From contig JBAUUR010000040.1 of the NCBI GenBank assembly GCA_049582805.1, positions 1 through 64,000 on the forward strand: a stretch of 64,000 nt of DNA. Direction: 5' to 3'. The translations under genes and the position numbers were made by a program. The stretch's first letter is position 1. Every line of letters begins with the position of its first letter. The notes beneath the pieces were generated by a model. The model ran no database searches and was not told the DNA's origin. It worked only from the letters and a program-made list of their open reading frames with translations. The stretch is from CAVXFS01 sp049582805. GTDB taxonomy: Bacteria > Pseudomonadota > Gammaproteobacteria > Burkholderiales > Gallionellaceae. This document shows positions 1 to 8,178 of this stretch, one piece after another.

Positions 1-187
1 TGCACAGAGGCGGGCAGAAGGTACTCCGTGTTTCGATCTATCGGGTGAAATGCCATGGCTGTATCCGTGAAATTTGATAACTGTGATTTTCGCAGATTTC
101 GCGGGCTAAGTCCGACAGGCTGCTAGCGGCGAGCAGTTAAATATCGATCCCTTGCATCGTTAATCACTCGGAAAGTATCTTCATTTA

Positions 188-508
188 ATGCCCAACCCGA
201 ACCTCTCTTCCTTCATCTGATCCGTTGCCGATCTGCTGCGCGGCGATTACAAGCAATCCGAATACGGCAAGGTCATTCTCCCGTTCACCGTCCTGCGCCG
301 CCTCGACTGCGTGCTGGAAGCCACCAAGCCCGCCGTGCTGGCCGAAAAGGTACTCCGCGAGAAGGCAGGACTGAATCCTGAGCCTTTCCTGCTGAAGACA
401 TCCAAGCAGCTCTTCTACAACACCTCGCCGCTCGACTTGAAGAAGCTCATGGGCGACCAGGATCATATTGGCGAAAACCTGCGCGCCTACCTGACCACGC
501 TCTTCTAG
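188..508 (+). pseudogene. Fragment of type I restriction-modification HsdM, N-terminal end
   Basis: Frame starting ATG at 188 matches the start of one HsdM family (NPNLSSFI, then SVADLLRGDYKQSEYGK and LPFTVLRRLD), the helical N-terminal domain of the type I methyltransferase subunit. The codon after SSFI, tryptophan in the family as I recall it, is TGA (218-220), so the frame is interrupted at residue 11. It reopens and runs to 508, ending shortly after QDHIGENLRAYL where a full protein would continue for several hundred residues. The piece therefore has both a nonsense codon and a 3' truncation and cannot make a functional methylase. It belongs to a different HsdM family from the gene that follows. 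The 509-804 stretch between them is AT-rich and holds no intact gene; a minus-strand reading near 586-690 resembles a protein tail I do not recognise. Confidence 0.75.
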
Positions 509-804
509 GAATTTTATTTTTCCTTCCTTGCTAGTGATTGCATCATAATTGATGACCATATCCACCATCAGGATTGAATTTCATCTCATAATATAAGCTC
601 GACTGATTTTTCGTAGCTCTTTAGCAGTTTGTTGAAATTCTCGATGTTTGCAAATGTGGAAAATTTTTGACCTCTCAGAAAGCCCTACAGTCGATTTTCA
701 GATCACCCGGAGGGGTAAAGTGACCACGGGAATTCACTCTTTTCTCTGCATGTAACAAATACAACTGGCAAAGCCTGAAGTCTAAGCGCGGTGCAGAACT
801 TGAG

Positions 805-2061
805 GTGCATTACGTGACGCTGTTGCGCGAACTGGGCAACAAACCGGGGATGCTGGGGACGATTTTCACCAAAGCACAAAACAAGATTCAAGACCCCGCT
901 AAGCTGTATCGCTTGATTGACATGGTGAACGAAACGCAGTGGGTGACGATGGGTGCAGATGTGAAGGGCGACATCTACGAGGGCTTGCTCGAAAAAAATG
1001 CCGAAGACACTAAATCTGGCGCAGGGCAATACTTCACCCCGCGAGCCTTGATTAAAGCAATGGTTGAATGTGTACGTCCCGAACCCGGTAAAACAATCGC
1101 TGATCCAGCCTGTGGCACCGGGGGCTTCTTTCTGGCGGCTTATGATTTTCTGGTTAAGGAACACCAGATGAACAAGTCCCAAAAAGCCTTTCTCAAGCAT
1201 GAAACGTTTAACGGCAATGAGATCGTGGCAGGTACTCGACGCCTAGCCTTGATGAATATGTTCTTGCACAACATCGGCGAAATCGACGGGGAGAGCATGG
1301 TGTCACCCAATGACGCGCTGGTAGCTGACAGCGGAAAGCGCTACGACTATGTGCTGGCCAATCCCCCATTCGGCAAGAAGAGTTCAATGAGTTTCACTAA
1401 TGACGAGGGGGAGCAGGAAAAGGACGACCTGACCTATAACCGGCAGGATTTCTGGGCAACCACATCAAACAAGCAACTTAATTTTGTGCAGCATATTCGC
1501 ACTATGCTGAAGACTACAGGGCATGCAGCAGTTGTTGTGCCTGACAATGTATTGTTCGAGGGGGGCGCGGGCGAGACGGTGCGCAAAAAGCTGCTGGAGA
1601 CAACGGAACTGCACACTATCCTGCGCCTGCCTACGGGTATCTTTTACGCCAACGGAGTGAAGGCGAATGTACTGTTTTTCGATAACCACGCCGCAAGCAA
1701 AGAGCCGTGGACTAAAGAAATCTGGTTCTATGACTACCGTACCAACATTCACCACACGCTAAAAAAGAAACCTCTGCGGTTTGAGGATTTGCAGGAATTC
1801 ATCGCCTGTTACAACCCGCTTAATCGCCACAAACGCAAAGAAAATTGGAACGAAGCCACAAACCCTGATGGCCGGTGGCGGAAATACAGCTACGAGCAGA
1901 TCATCGCACGTGACAAAACCAGTCTGGATATTTTCTGGCTGAAGGACAAGAGCCTTGCCGATCTGGACAACCTGCCCGAACCGGATGAATTGGCGTTAGA
2001 AATTATTGATAACCTTGAGGCGGGATTGAATAGCTTCAGGGAAATTGCTGCAGTGCTTTAG
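805..2061 (+). CDS. hsdM: N-terminally truncated type I restriction-modification methyltransferase subunit HsdM
   Basis: Adenine-specific DNA methyltransferase subunit of a type I system. SAM-binding motif I (DPACGTGGF, about residue 100) and catalytic motif NPPF (about residue 186) are intact, as is the family C-terminus (LADLDNLPEPDEL, then NLEAGLNSFREI). HsdM homology extends upstream of the GTG at 805 to about position 760, but the frame is closed by a stop at 721, so roughly the first 60-90 residues of the helical N-terminal domain are missing; usual length is near 480-500 and this ORF gives 418. No hsdS or hsdR follows; the next gene encodes ankyrin repeats. Probably a decaying orphan. 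A truncated protein could still be made, but without the N-domain and a specificity subunit activity is doubtful. Confidence 0.8.
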   Translation: MHYVTLLRELGNKPGMLGTIFTKAQNKIQDPAKLYRLIDMVNETQWVTMGADVKGDIYEGLLEKNAEDTKSGAGQYFTPRALIKAMVECVRPEPGKTIADPACGTGGFFLAAYDFLVKEHQMNKSQKAFLKHETFNGNEIVAGTRRLALMNMFLHNIGEIDGESMVSPNDALVADSGKRYDYVLANPPFGKKSSMSFTNDEGEQEKDDLTYNRQDFWATTSNKQLNFVQHIRTMLKTTGHAAVVVPDNVLFEGGAGETVRKKLLETTELHTILRLPTGIFYANGVKANVLFFDNHAASKEPWTKEIWFYDYRTNIHHTLKKKPLRFEDLQEFIACYNPLNRHKRKENWNEATNPDGRWRKYSYEQIIARDKTSLDIFWLKDKSLADLDNLPEPDELALEIIDNLEAGLNSFREIAAVL

Positions 2062-2234
2062 CAACCGTTGCTAGTTATGAATACAACGGGGGAATGATGT
2101 CAGTTCCTGAAGCATCACCCAAAATTTACACCCGATGATGCACTGACGTATGATGTACTGACGCATATGCAAAAATTCTCTCAACGAGTGGTACTAACCT
2201 GACCGCAGGTCAATATGAGTATGGATGCTTGGTG

Positions 2235-3215
2235 ATGGATATGAAAGAAATAAATATGAAACTCATCGAAGCATCTCTTGCGGGCGACTTGAACATCGTT
2301 CACAGGTTATTAGCGGAAGGAGCAGATGCTAATGCGAGCGACCAAGATCAGGACACATCTTTAATATGTGCAGCAAACGGTTCTCACTTCGAGATTGTTA
2401 AACTGCTTCTGGCAAGTAATGTGGATGTAAACGCAAAGAACGACAAAGGTTATACGGCGTTGTACGTCGCTGCCGCATCCAATGCCAAAGAGGCGTTACC
2501 AATCATAGAGCTACTTCTAAAATCAGGTGCCAATCCCACTCTGGGGCCAACATGCGGCAATGACGGTGCTGGTGCCACGCCTCTCTACGTTGCATCATTT
2601 AATGGGAATAATGAAGCTGTTAAATGCCTTCTCAAAAATGGTGCGCCTGTTAATGCAAACTTAGAGGATGGCTCAACCATGATGCATGCCGCAGCAGCTA
2701 AGGGCAATCAGGAAACAGTTAGGCTATTTTTTCATATTGAGGTGCCTCTTGATTTACCACGGAATGATGGAAATACCCCGCTCCATATCGCATGTATAGT
2801 TGGGAACCTTGATGCGGCAACAGCTTTACTTGACTTAGGCGCCTCCATTGAAAGCCTAAATGGAAAAGGAGAAACGCCATTGTGGGAAGCTGTTTTGAAT
2901 AATCGAGGCAAGCTTGTGAGACTACTTCTAGCCAGAGGAGCTAGTCATACCCCAAATAGTATTAAGATTGCTCCATTACATGTCGCTGCAATAAATGGTT
3001 ATGATGATATCTTACTGATGCTTATCCGTGCGGGCGCGTCGATAGTCGGTAAATACGATTCCTGTACAGCGATTGAATTAGCAATTACAAAGAAAAATAA
3101 AAGTACTGTAGATATCCTTAATGCTGAATTGCATAAACAAAAAGTTGCAGCGAATCTTGCAAGCAAGGGTCGTCATGTAACAGTGTGGGTTACAAGCGGC
3201 GAGTTACACATATAG
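2235..3215 (+). CDS. Ankyrin repeat protein
   Basis: About eight ankyrin repeats fill nearly the whole protein (typical pieces: TSLICAANGSHFEIVKLLL, TPLYVASFNGNNEAVKCLL, TPLHIACIVGNLDAATALL). Ankyrin arrays bind proteins, so a cytosolic binding or scaffolding role is likely, but no effector domain, signal peptide or membrane segment is visible. TTG 2229, GTG 2232, ATG 2235 and ATG 2241 are all possible starts and no strong ribosome site separates them; ATG 2235 is chosen. Codon use is more AT-rich than in the housekeeping part of the window, in keeping with acquisition. It lies 174 bases after the hsdM remnant and 39 bases before the next gene. The target is unknown. Confidence 0.8.
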   Translation: MDMKEINMKLIEASLAGDLNIVHRLLAEGADANASDQDQDTSLICAANGSHFEIVKLLLASNVDVNAKNDKGYTALYVAAASNAKEALPIIELLLKSGANPTLGPTCGNDGAGATPLYVASFNGNNEAVKCLLKNGAPVNANLEDGSTMMHAAAAKGNQETVRLFFHIEVPLDLPRNDGNTPLHIACIVGNLDAATALLDLGASIESLNGKGETPLWEAVLNNRGKLVRLLLARGASHTPNSIKIAPLHVAAINGYDDILLMLIRAGASIVGKYDSCTAIELAITKKNKSTVDILNAELHKQKVAANLASKGRHVTVWVTSGELHI

Positions 3216-3254
3216 ACCATCGTAACTTCTTACGTAGAGAAAAAGGGTCTCGAT

Positions 3255-3758
3255 ATGGGATTTGGTAAGTTTGGCTCAAAACCAAGAAAGGTGAATAACC
3301 CACTATATTGGGTAAATCGATATCGGCAAGATGAAAGGACTAGAGGTCGTCAACATCGGCAATCTGTGCATCCTACAGTACATCAACAATTGGTTATTGA
3401 TCAGTTTAATGAGAAATGGCACAGGCTGATTGATATACATGAAAGAGTAATTGCCATGCTTATAGAGCCACTAAATGGCCGATATATTAAAGAATCAATA
3501 GCCATTAAACTTATTGCATACACTAAAGAAGCAGCGGAATTGCGCAAACTAATTAATGCAAGGGTCGGTATCCCTGACGAATATAAACTGATGAAAAACG
3601 AACTAGCAAAATATGCAACTGTTATAAAGATGATTGCTCTGCTAGCAAGTAAAGTGTGCACAAAACTGGAAATATATCACGACATTGAAAATGCCAAATA
3701 TGATGCATCATCAAAATCTATTCTCTTAAATGAATCAATTGTATTTTTTATGGGATAG
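3255..3758 (+). CDS. Hypothetical protein, 167 aa
   Basis: I do not recognise a family. The N-terminus is basic (about residues 5-40 rich in Arg, Lys and Asn, with YWVNRYRQDERTRGRQHRQ), followed by a largely helical stretch with regular hydrophobic spacing. There is no signal peptide, and no confident membrane segment; the last 15 residues are hydrophobic but short. The ATG at 3255 is preceded by an AAAAAGG stretch that could act as ribosome site. The gene is AT-rich like its neighbours and runs in the same direction between the ankyrin gene and the LRV-like gene, so it was probably acquired with them. Confidence 0.55.
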   Translation: MGFGKFGSKPRKVNNPLYWVNRYRQDERTRGRQHRQSVHPTVHQQLVIDQFNEKWHRLIDIHERVIAMLIEPLNGRYIKESIAIKLIAYTKEAAELRKLINARVGIPDEYKLMKNELAKYATVIKMIALLASKVCTKLEIYHDIENAKYDASSKSILLNESIVFFMG

Positions 3759-3801
3759 GCATACGTTCATACATATGGTTCCTATGTGACTAACAAGAAA
3801 A

Positions 3802-4800
3802 ATGATCGAAAGCACTTACGATGAAAAAGCAGCGATAAGTCTCGCCAGGAACAAAGAGACTTCTGCTGATGCGTTGAAAGCTCTCGTCGGTCACTCGGAT
3901 AAAGTGGATAGGCTGGTTGCAAAGCACCCCAATACCAGCGTTGACGTCCTCGACATGCTGTCAAAAAGTAAGGACAAAATTACCCGCAGAAATGTCTTCA
4001 AAAATCCCAATACTTCTCTTACGGCTGTATTGATGGTGGATGAATTTCCTGAGGAAATCATCAGCCTTCCGGTCAGGACGCTTAACGACCTTATTATTGA
4101 GCATTCAGAAACCATTCTAGGCATCAGACAGCCGCTTTTTTTTCAAATGCTCAGTAACCAGAAATGTCCAAACGTATTGTTGAAATGGGCAAGTGAACGT
4201 GGCGGGTACTACGAACAGTTGGCTGTTTGGAAAAATCCAATCACCTCAGTGGACCTGCTAAGTAGAATGATGGCATATGGTTACCAGCAAGAGGGTAATG
4301 TGTTATTGGCACTCCCGGTAAACATTCATGAATTTTTAACCGATCTAGGATACGTTGGCTCCCCGCCAGGCAGTTACGAAGAGTTGTGCAACTGCCGCTG
4401 GCTCTCACAAAAAAGCGCTGAAACAGGAAGTCTGTGGAATAAACTGGTCCCAAAATTAGGAAAAGCTGAAACAATACAAGGTGAGATGGTGCGTGCTATA
4501 GGCCGAATCCAGGGGGATTATTACAAGAATGGCTGGGGGAATTGGCATCAGCAATACGACTTATCACAGTTTCTTGCAACTCATCTGGTGGACGATAATA
4601 CATTCAGCCCCTATACGGTGAGCGTGCTCCTTTCGGACATTAGGGCTATGGATTTATGCGGGCAGCGGTGCATGTATGAGGGTAACCTTGAGCAGACCTT
4701 TCTCGATTCTATTAATGATATGGAAGAAATATTTCAGCGTTTAGATGCGGCCATTGTTGTTTGGTGCGATCGCCACCCAGAGCCGATTCCATATCAGTGA
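3802..4800 (+). CDS. Leucine-rich-repeat-variant-like protein, 332 aa
   Basis: The N-terminal half carries degenerate helical repeats of roughly 23-25 residues around an Asn-Pro-Asn-Thr or similar turn: RNKETSADALKALVGHSDK, then AKHPNTSVDVLDMLSKSKDK, then FKNPNTSLTAVLM, and again WKNPITSVDLLSRMM. This is the pattern of leucine-rich repeat variant (LRV) or related bacterial solenoid proteins. The C-terminal part (from about residue 190) is not repeat-like and I do not recognise it. There is no signal peptide or membrane segment. Function is unknown; a protein-binding role is inferred. It is the last gene before the tRNA-Lys. Positions 4801-5022 hold no convincing gene. Confidence 0.6.
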   Translation: MIESTYDEKAAISLARNKETSADALKALVGHSDKVDRLVAKHPNTSVDVLDMLSKSKDKITRRNVFKNPNTSLTAVLMVDEFPEEIISLPVRTLNDLIIEHSETILGIRQPLFFQMLSNQKCPNVLLKWASERGGYYEQLAVWKNPITSVDLLSRMMAYGYQQEGNVLLALPVNIHEFLTDLGYVGSPPGSYEELCNCRWLSQKSAETGSLWNKLVPKLGKAETIQGEMVRAIGRIQGDYYKNGWGNWHQQYDLSQFLATHLVDDNTFSPYTVSVLLSDIRAMDLCGQRCMYEGNLEQTFLDSINDMEEIFQRLDAAIVVWCDRHPEPIPYQ

Positions 4801-5022
4801 AAAGCCCTCTGAATAGGATCTGTCCGGCGTGCCTGATCCCCCAGCGCCTAGAAAACCTAAGAAGAAAAAATAATTGATCTGACGCGGTCTGATCTAGGTC
4901 AGGCAATCCAACGCGCATCCAAAGACGATCTGGTGATGCCAGGAGCCTTTATGCCGACCCACGGGAACCCTATATCGACCCCCTTGGGAAAAATCTTCAG
5001 GGAAAAAGTGGCTCTTGGATGT

Positions 5023-5098
5023 TGGTAGGTCGTGCCAGATTCGAACTGGCGACCAACGGATTAAAAGTCCGCTGCTCTACCGGCTGAGCTAACGACCC
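5023..5098 (-). tRNA. tRNA-Lys (anticodon TTT)
   Basis: Reading the minus strand gives a full 76-base cloverleaf with CCA encoded: acceptor GGGTCGT paired with ACGACCT (first pair G-U), D-arm GCTC..GAGC, anticodon loop CTTTTAA with TTT, T-loop TTCGAAT. The 3' end (5023) faces the accessory block at 1-4800, the usual side for island integration. No second copy of the tRNA 3' end is visible in the window, so an attachment repeat is not proven. Confidence 0.97.
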
Positions 5099-5120
5099 AC
5101 ATCCCAAAAAGGAAGGGCGC

Positions 5121-5148
5121 ATTATACGGATTTGGCCCGCACTGTCAA
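5121..5148 (-). promoter_or_regulatory. Sigma-70 promoter of tRNA-Lys
   Basis: On the minus strand a consensus TTGACA (5143-5148) and TATAAT (5121-5126) are separated by 16 bases, with the tRNA 5' end 22 bases beyond the -10 box. A GC-rich discriminator (GCGCCC) follows the -10, as is usual for stringently controlled stable-RNA promoters. The -35 box overlaps the queC stop codon, so the tRNA has its own promoter directly behind the queuosine genes. Confidence 0.85.
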
Positions 5149-5837
5149 CGCAACGAGACGAGCTTGCTGCGCGCATAGCGCGTAGAATCTGGGATTCCAG
5201 CCGACTCAAAGCCGGCACGACGCAAGCGGCAGGACTCGCACTCACCGCATGCGCGGCCATCCTCGTCGGCCTGGTAACAGGACACGGTAAGGCCATAATC
5301 CACGCCCAGTTGCACACCCTGCTTGATGATGTCGGCCTTGGACAAGTGCAAAAGGGGCGCATGCAAGGTCAGGTGATTGCCCTCGACTGCCGCCTTGGTG
5401 GCAAGATTGGCCATGCGCTCAAAGGCTGCGATGTATTCGGGACGGCAATCCGGGTAACCGGAATAATCCACCGCATTCACTCCGATGAAAATGTCCTGCG
5501 CCCGCAACACTTCCGCCCATGCTAACGCCAGCGACAGCATGATGGTATTGCGCGCCGGCACATAGGTGAGGGGAATGCCGGAGGTCGGTTTTAGCGGGAC
5601 GGCAATGGATGAATCTGTCAGCGCTGATCCGCCAAAGGCGGTGAGATCGATATGGATCACGCGGTGTTCGGCCGCTCCCAGCGCTTGCGCGACGCGTTGT
5701 GCCGCCGCGAGTTCCGCATGATGACGCTGGCCATAATCCACGCTCAGGGCATGGCAGGCAAAGTCGGCGCTCCGCGCCATGGCCAATATGGTGGCGGAAT
5801 CCAGTCCGCCTGACAGCAACACAACGGCCCTCTTCAT
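5145..5837 (-). CDS. queC: 7-cyano-7-deazaguanine synthase QueC
   Basis: Converts 7-carboxy-7-deazaguanine to preQ0 with ATP and ammonia, in the cytosolic queuosine pathway. The N-terminal PP-loop LSGGLDSAT (residues 8-16) binds ATP and the C-terminal cysteine cluster (C..CGECESC) binds zinc. Length 230 matches the family. It starts four bases after the queE stop, so the two are co-transcribed and probably translationally coupled, and they share the same substrate line (QueE product is QueC substrate). Confidence 0.96.
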   Translation of the reverse strand: MKRAVVLLSGGLDSATILAMARSADFACHALSVDYGQRHHAELAAAQRVAQALGAAEHRVIHIDLTAFGGSALTDSSIAVPLKPTSGIPLTYVPARNTIMLSLALAWAEVLRAQDIFIGVNAVDYSGYPDCRPEYIAAFERMANLATKAAVEGNHLTLHAPLLHLSKADIIKQGVQLGVDYGLTVSCYQADEDGRACGECESCRLRRAGFESAGIPDSTRYARSKLVSLR

Positions 5838-5841
5838 GTTC

Positions 5842-6489
5842 TCAATGGCCCGGCTGGCTGCCCCATAACAACTTGTGCAACTGCACCTGCATCCGCACCG
5901 GCTGATGGTCTCTCAATATCCACTCAGCCAGTTGTGTGGGAGACAAACGGTCTTGCACGGGGGAAAACAGTACCGCGCATTTCTTGTCCAGCCCGTGTTC
6001 CCGCAATACCCTTTTCGCCCATTCATAGTCCTGTTCATCGCACAGCACGAACTTGATTTCGTCATGCGCATTGAGCGCATCCAGATTGCTCCACAGGTTC
6101 CTTTCGGCTTCTCCGGACGCGGGTGTCTTGATGTCAAGCACCTTCACCACACGCGCATCGACTTTGCTTACGTCCAGCGCGCCGCTGGTTTCCAGTGACA
6201 CTTCGTATCCGGCATCGCACAGGGCATGCAGCAACGACAGACAATTCTTCTGCGCCAGCGGCTCGCCACCGGTAACGGTGACATAGCGCGTTCCATGGCG
6301 GGATACTTCTTCCAGGATGGCCGCCAGCGTCATATTCTGGCCGCCGCTGAAGGCATATGCCGTATCGCAGTAAGTGCAACGCAAGGGACAGCCTGTCAGG
6401 CGTATGAAAACCGTCGGCAGACCGCTGCGGCTGGTTTCACCTTGCAGGGAATGGAATATTTCAGTTATGCGCAGTTGCGACAGTGTCAA
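5842..6489 (-). CDS. queE: 7-carboxy-7-deazaguanine synthase QueE
   Basis: Radical SAM enzyme that contracts 6-carboxytetrahydropterin to 7-carboxy-7-deazaguanine. The CxxxCxxC cluster motif (CPLRCTYCDTAY context) and the N-terminal signature ITEIFHSLQGE are present. The frame is open back to ATG 6768, but the first ~93 residues of that longer reading are repeat-derived, low-complexity sequence unlike QueE. Starting at TTG 6489 gives 215 residues, the family's usual length; ATG 6558 is an alternative. The start should be regarded as uncertain because a repeat sits exactly where the normal leader would be. Followed after four bases by queC. Confidence 0.88.
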   Translation of the reverse strand: MTLSQLRITEIFHSLQGETSRSGLPTVFIRLTGCPLRCTYCDTAYAFSGGQNMTLAAILEEVSRHGTRYVTVTGGEPLAQKNCLSLLHALCDAGYEVSLETSGALDVSKVDARVVKVLDIKTPASGEAERNLWSNLDALNAHDEIKFVLCDEQDYEWAKRVLREHGLDKKCAVLFSPVQDRLSPTQLAEWILRDHQPVRMQVQLHKLLWGSQPGH

Positions 6490-6530
6490 TTCTGCACCCG
6501 CTTCAGCGGGTAGCAGATTGCCTACTTTTA

Positions 6531-6640
6531 GTGCGTTACTGGTGGAACTACTAGCCATTCGACTAGGCGAGTTCACTACACTCGCCAAGTCGCTGGTTAT
6601 GGCGAAGCCAGTCGTTTGCGGGAGCAACTGCGATGCCGCC
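6531..6640. repeat. 110-bp dispersed repeat, copy 1 (cpoB-queE gap)
   Basis: This stretch matches 10689-10798 over its full 110 bp without length change. Conserved blocks are CTAGCCATTCGACTAGGCG, CTCGCCAAGTCGCTGGTTAT and GGCGAAGCCAG, then GTTTGCGGGAG. It contains a hairpin (CGACTAGGCGAG against CTCGCCAAGTCG, one mismatch) and a smaller one (CTGGTT against AAGCCAG). The loop between the first arms differs most between the two copies. It lies in the roughly 290-bp gap between cpoB and the queE core and keeps an open frame with queE. Confidence 0.85.
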
Positions 6641-6777
6641 TCTGCCGCTGCGGAAGGAGCATCGCAACGCGACGGGGGGCCCACCGGCGTACTCCTTGCG
6701 AGTGCACCAGCGGGTTCCACGCGACCGTCTTGGGGTGGCAATTGTTTGCCGGCGGAATAAGCGTGCATGACACCGCC

Positions 6778-7608
6778 TTACTTGAGTTTGGTCAAACGCT
6801 TCTTGGCTTCACCGGCAGTTTCGCTTCCGGCATATTTGCTGGCTATCAGCCTGAGGGTTTTCCTGGCCGCCACCTTTTCTCCAAGTGCTTCCTGGCAATC
6901 AGCGATACCCAACATGGCACCCGCCGTTTTCGGACTATAAGAATATTTGCTCACCAGCAGTTGATAGCTGTCCAGCGCATTCTTGTAATCCTTCTGCGCA
7001 AAGAAAATGCTGCCCATCTCGTAATGCACATTCGGAACCTGTACTGACTCGGGAAATTGTTTCAGGAATGCCTGAAACGCGCTGATGGCGTCTTCATACT
7101 TTGCTGCCTTGAAAAGCTGGTATGCCGCCTCATATGCACGATTCTCGACCGCCAGGTCATCCGCATCAGCAGTGGCGTTTGCCTTTGCTGGCGGGGCAAC
7201 CGGCGGAGGCGGTGTGCTGGCCTGAACTTCTTCGACATGGCGCAGCCTTGAATCCAGATCGATATAGAAATCCTTTTGCCGCTTTTCCGCATCCTGCAAT
7301 TCGTGCGTCAGTTCCTCGTTCTGGCCAAGCAGGGTGCGCAACTGGGTATTTTGCGCATCTATTTGCGACTGCAGATCGAGCAGGGAACGGGTTTGCTGAT
7401 TGGCGGTGTCGATTTGCTGCTTGTTGGTATCTGCTTGTTGCTTGTTGATTTCGGCCTGCTGCTTTCCGGCCTCTTCAAGGCTGGAAACGCGCGCCCCGAC
7501 CTGCTGCACCTGCTGCCTTGCCTCGTCGTCGGAGAACAGGCCCGCGTATGCCTGCCCTCCGGCAAAACAGAGTACCGCCAACAACAGGGCGCGCTGCTGC
7601 TGCCTCAT
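6778..7608 (-). CDS. cpoB: Tol-Pal system protein CpoB (YbgF)
   Basis: Periplasmic regulator that links the Tol-Pal machine with peptidoglycan synthesis during outer membrane constriction. Residues 1-22 form a signal peptide ending QAYA. A coiled coil follows with near-repeats of KQQAEINKQQADTNKQQ (about 50-75), a Pro/Ala-rich linker near 130-145, and a C-terminal TPR region of about 125 residues. Its start codon overlaps the pal stop by one base. It closes the Tol-Pal gene set in the usual order; a repeat-filled gap separates it from queE. Confidence 0.92.
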   Translation of the reverse strand: MRQQQRALLLAVLCFAGGQAYAGLFSDDEARQQVQQVGARVSSLEEAGKQQAEINKQQADTNKQQIDTANQQTRSLLDLQSQIDAQNTQLRTLLGQNEELTHELQDAEKRQKDFYIDLDSRLRHVEEVQASTPPPPVAPPAKANATADADDLAVENRAYEAAYQLFKAAKYEDAISAFQAFLKQFPESVQVPNVHYEMGSIFFAQKDYKNALDSYQLLVSKYSYSPKTAGAMLGIADCQEALGEKVAARKTLRLIASKYAGSETAGEAKKRLTKLK

Positions 7609-8150
7609 TAGAAATTATAGTTCAAGTCCGTGCGGCGATTTTGCGCCCATGCGCTTTCATCATGACCGATCGCCCGCGGTTTCTCTTTGCCGTAGCTTAT
7701 GGTTTCGATCTGATCATCCCTGACGCCGCCCACCTCCAGCATCTTCTTCACGCCATCGGCACGGCGTTGCCCGAGCGCCAGGTTATATTCCGTGCTGCCG
7801 CGTTCATCGCAATTTCCTTCCAGGCGCACCTTGCGGTTTTCGTGTTCTTTCAGGTATTGGGCATGTGCCTGCACAATGGGCTTATCGGCATCCTGCACGA
7901 CATACACATCAAATGGATAATACACGCTGCGTTTGGCCAGAATGCTGTTCGGATCATTCAGGGGATCAACCTGCGTTACGGGAGTCGTGACGGAGGAAGT
8001 CGACGGAGCAGCGGGCGCTTCATTGACCTTGGAAACGGGAGCTTCGATTGCCGTGCCAGGCTTGCTTTCAACGGTTGGCGCCTTGGTTTTCTCGCTGGCA
8101 CAGGCAACCAGAAAATTAGCCAACATGATACTGATAACAAGTTTTTTCAT
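7608..8150 (-). CDS. pal: Peptidoglycan-associated lipoprotein Pal
   Basis: Outer membrane lipoprotein anchoring the envelope to peptidoglycan. The signal peptide ends in the lipobox LVAC, so Cys17 would be lipidated. A Thr/Pro/Val-rich linker follows, then an OmpA-like peptidoglycan-binding domain with GNCDERGSTEYNLALGQRRA and the Asp/Arg residues that hold diaminopimelate (NRRTDL near the end). 180 residues is normal for Pal. It lies 28 bases after tolB. Confidence 0.96.
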   Translation of the reverse strand: MKKLVISIMLANFLVACASEKTKAPTVESKPGTAIEAPVSKVNEAPAAPSTSSVTTPVTQVDPLNDPNSILAKRSVYYPFDVYVVQDADKPIVQAHAQYLKEHENRKVRLEGNCDERGSTEYNLALGQRRADGVKKMLEVGGVRDDQIETISYGKEKPRAIGHDESAWAQNRRTDLNYNF

Positions 8151-8178
8151 TGTTGTGTCCCTCGCTATATTATTAATA

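Noticed and set aside
4801..5022. Protein tail next to tRNA-Lys (Pro/Lys-rich reading)
   Set aside because: Frames are short, broken by stops and lack a start; composition alone is not enough to call a gene.
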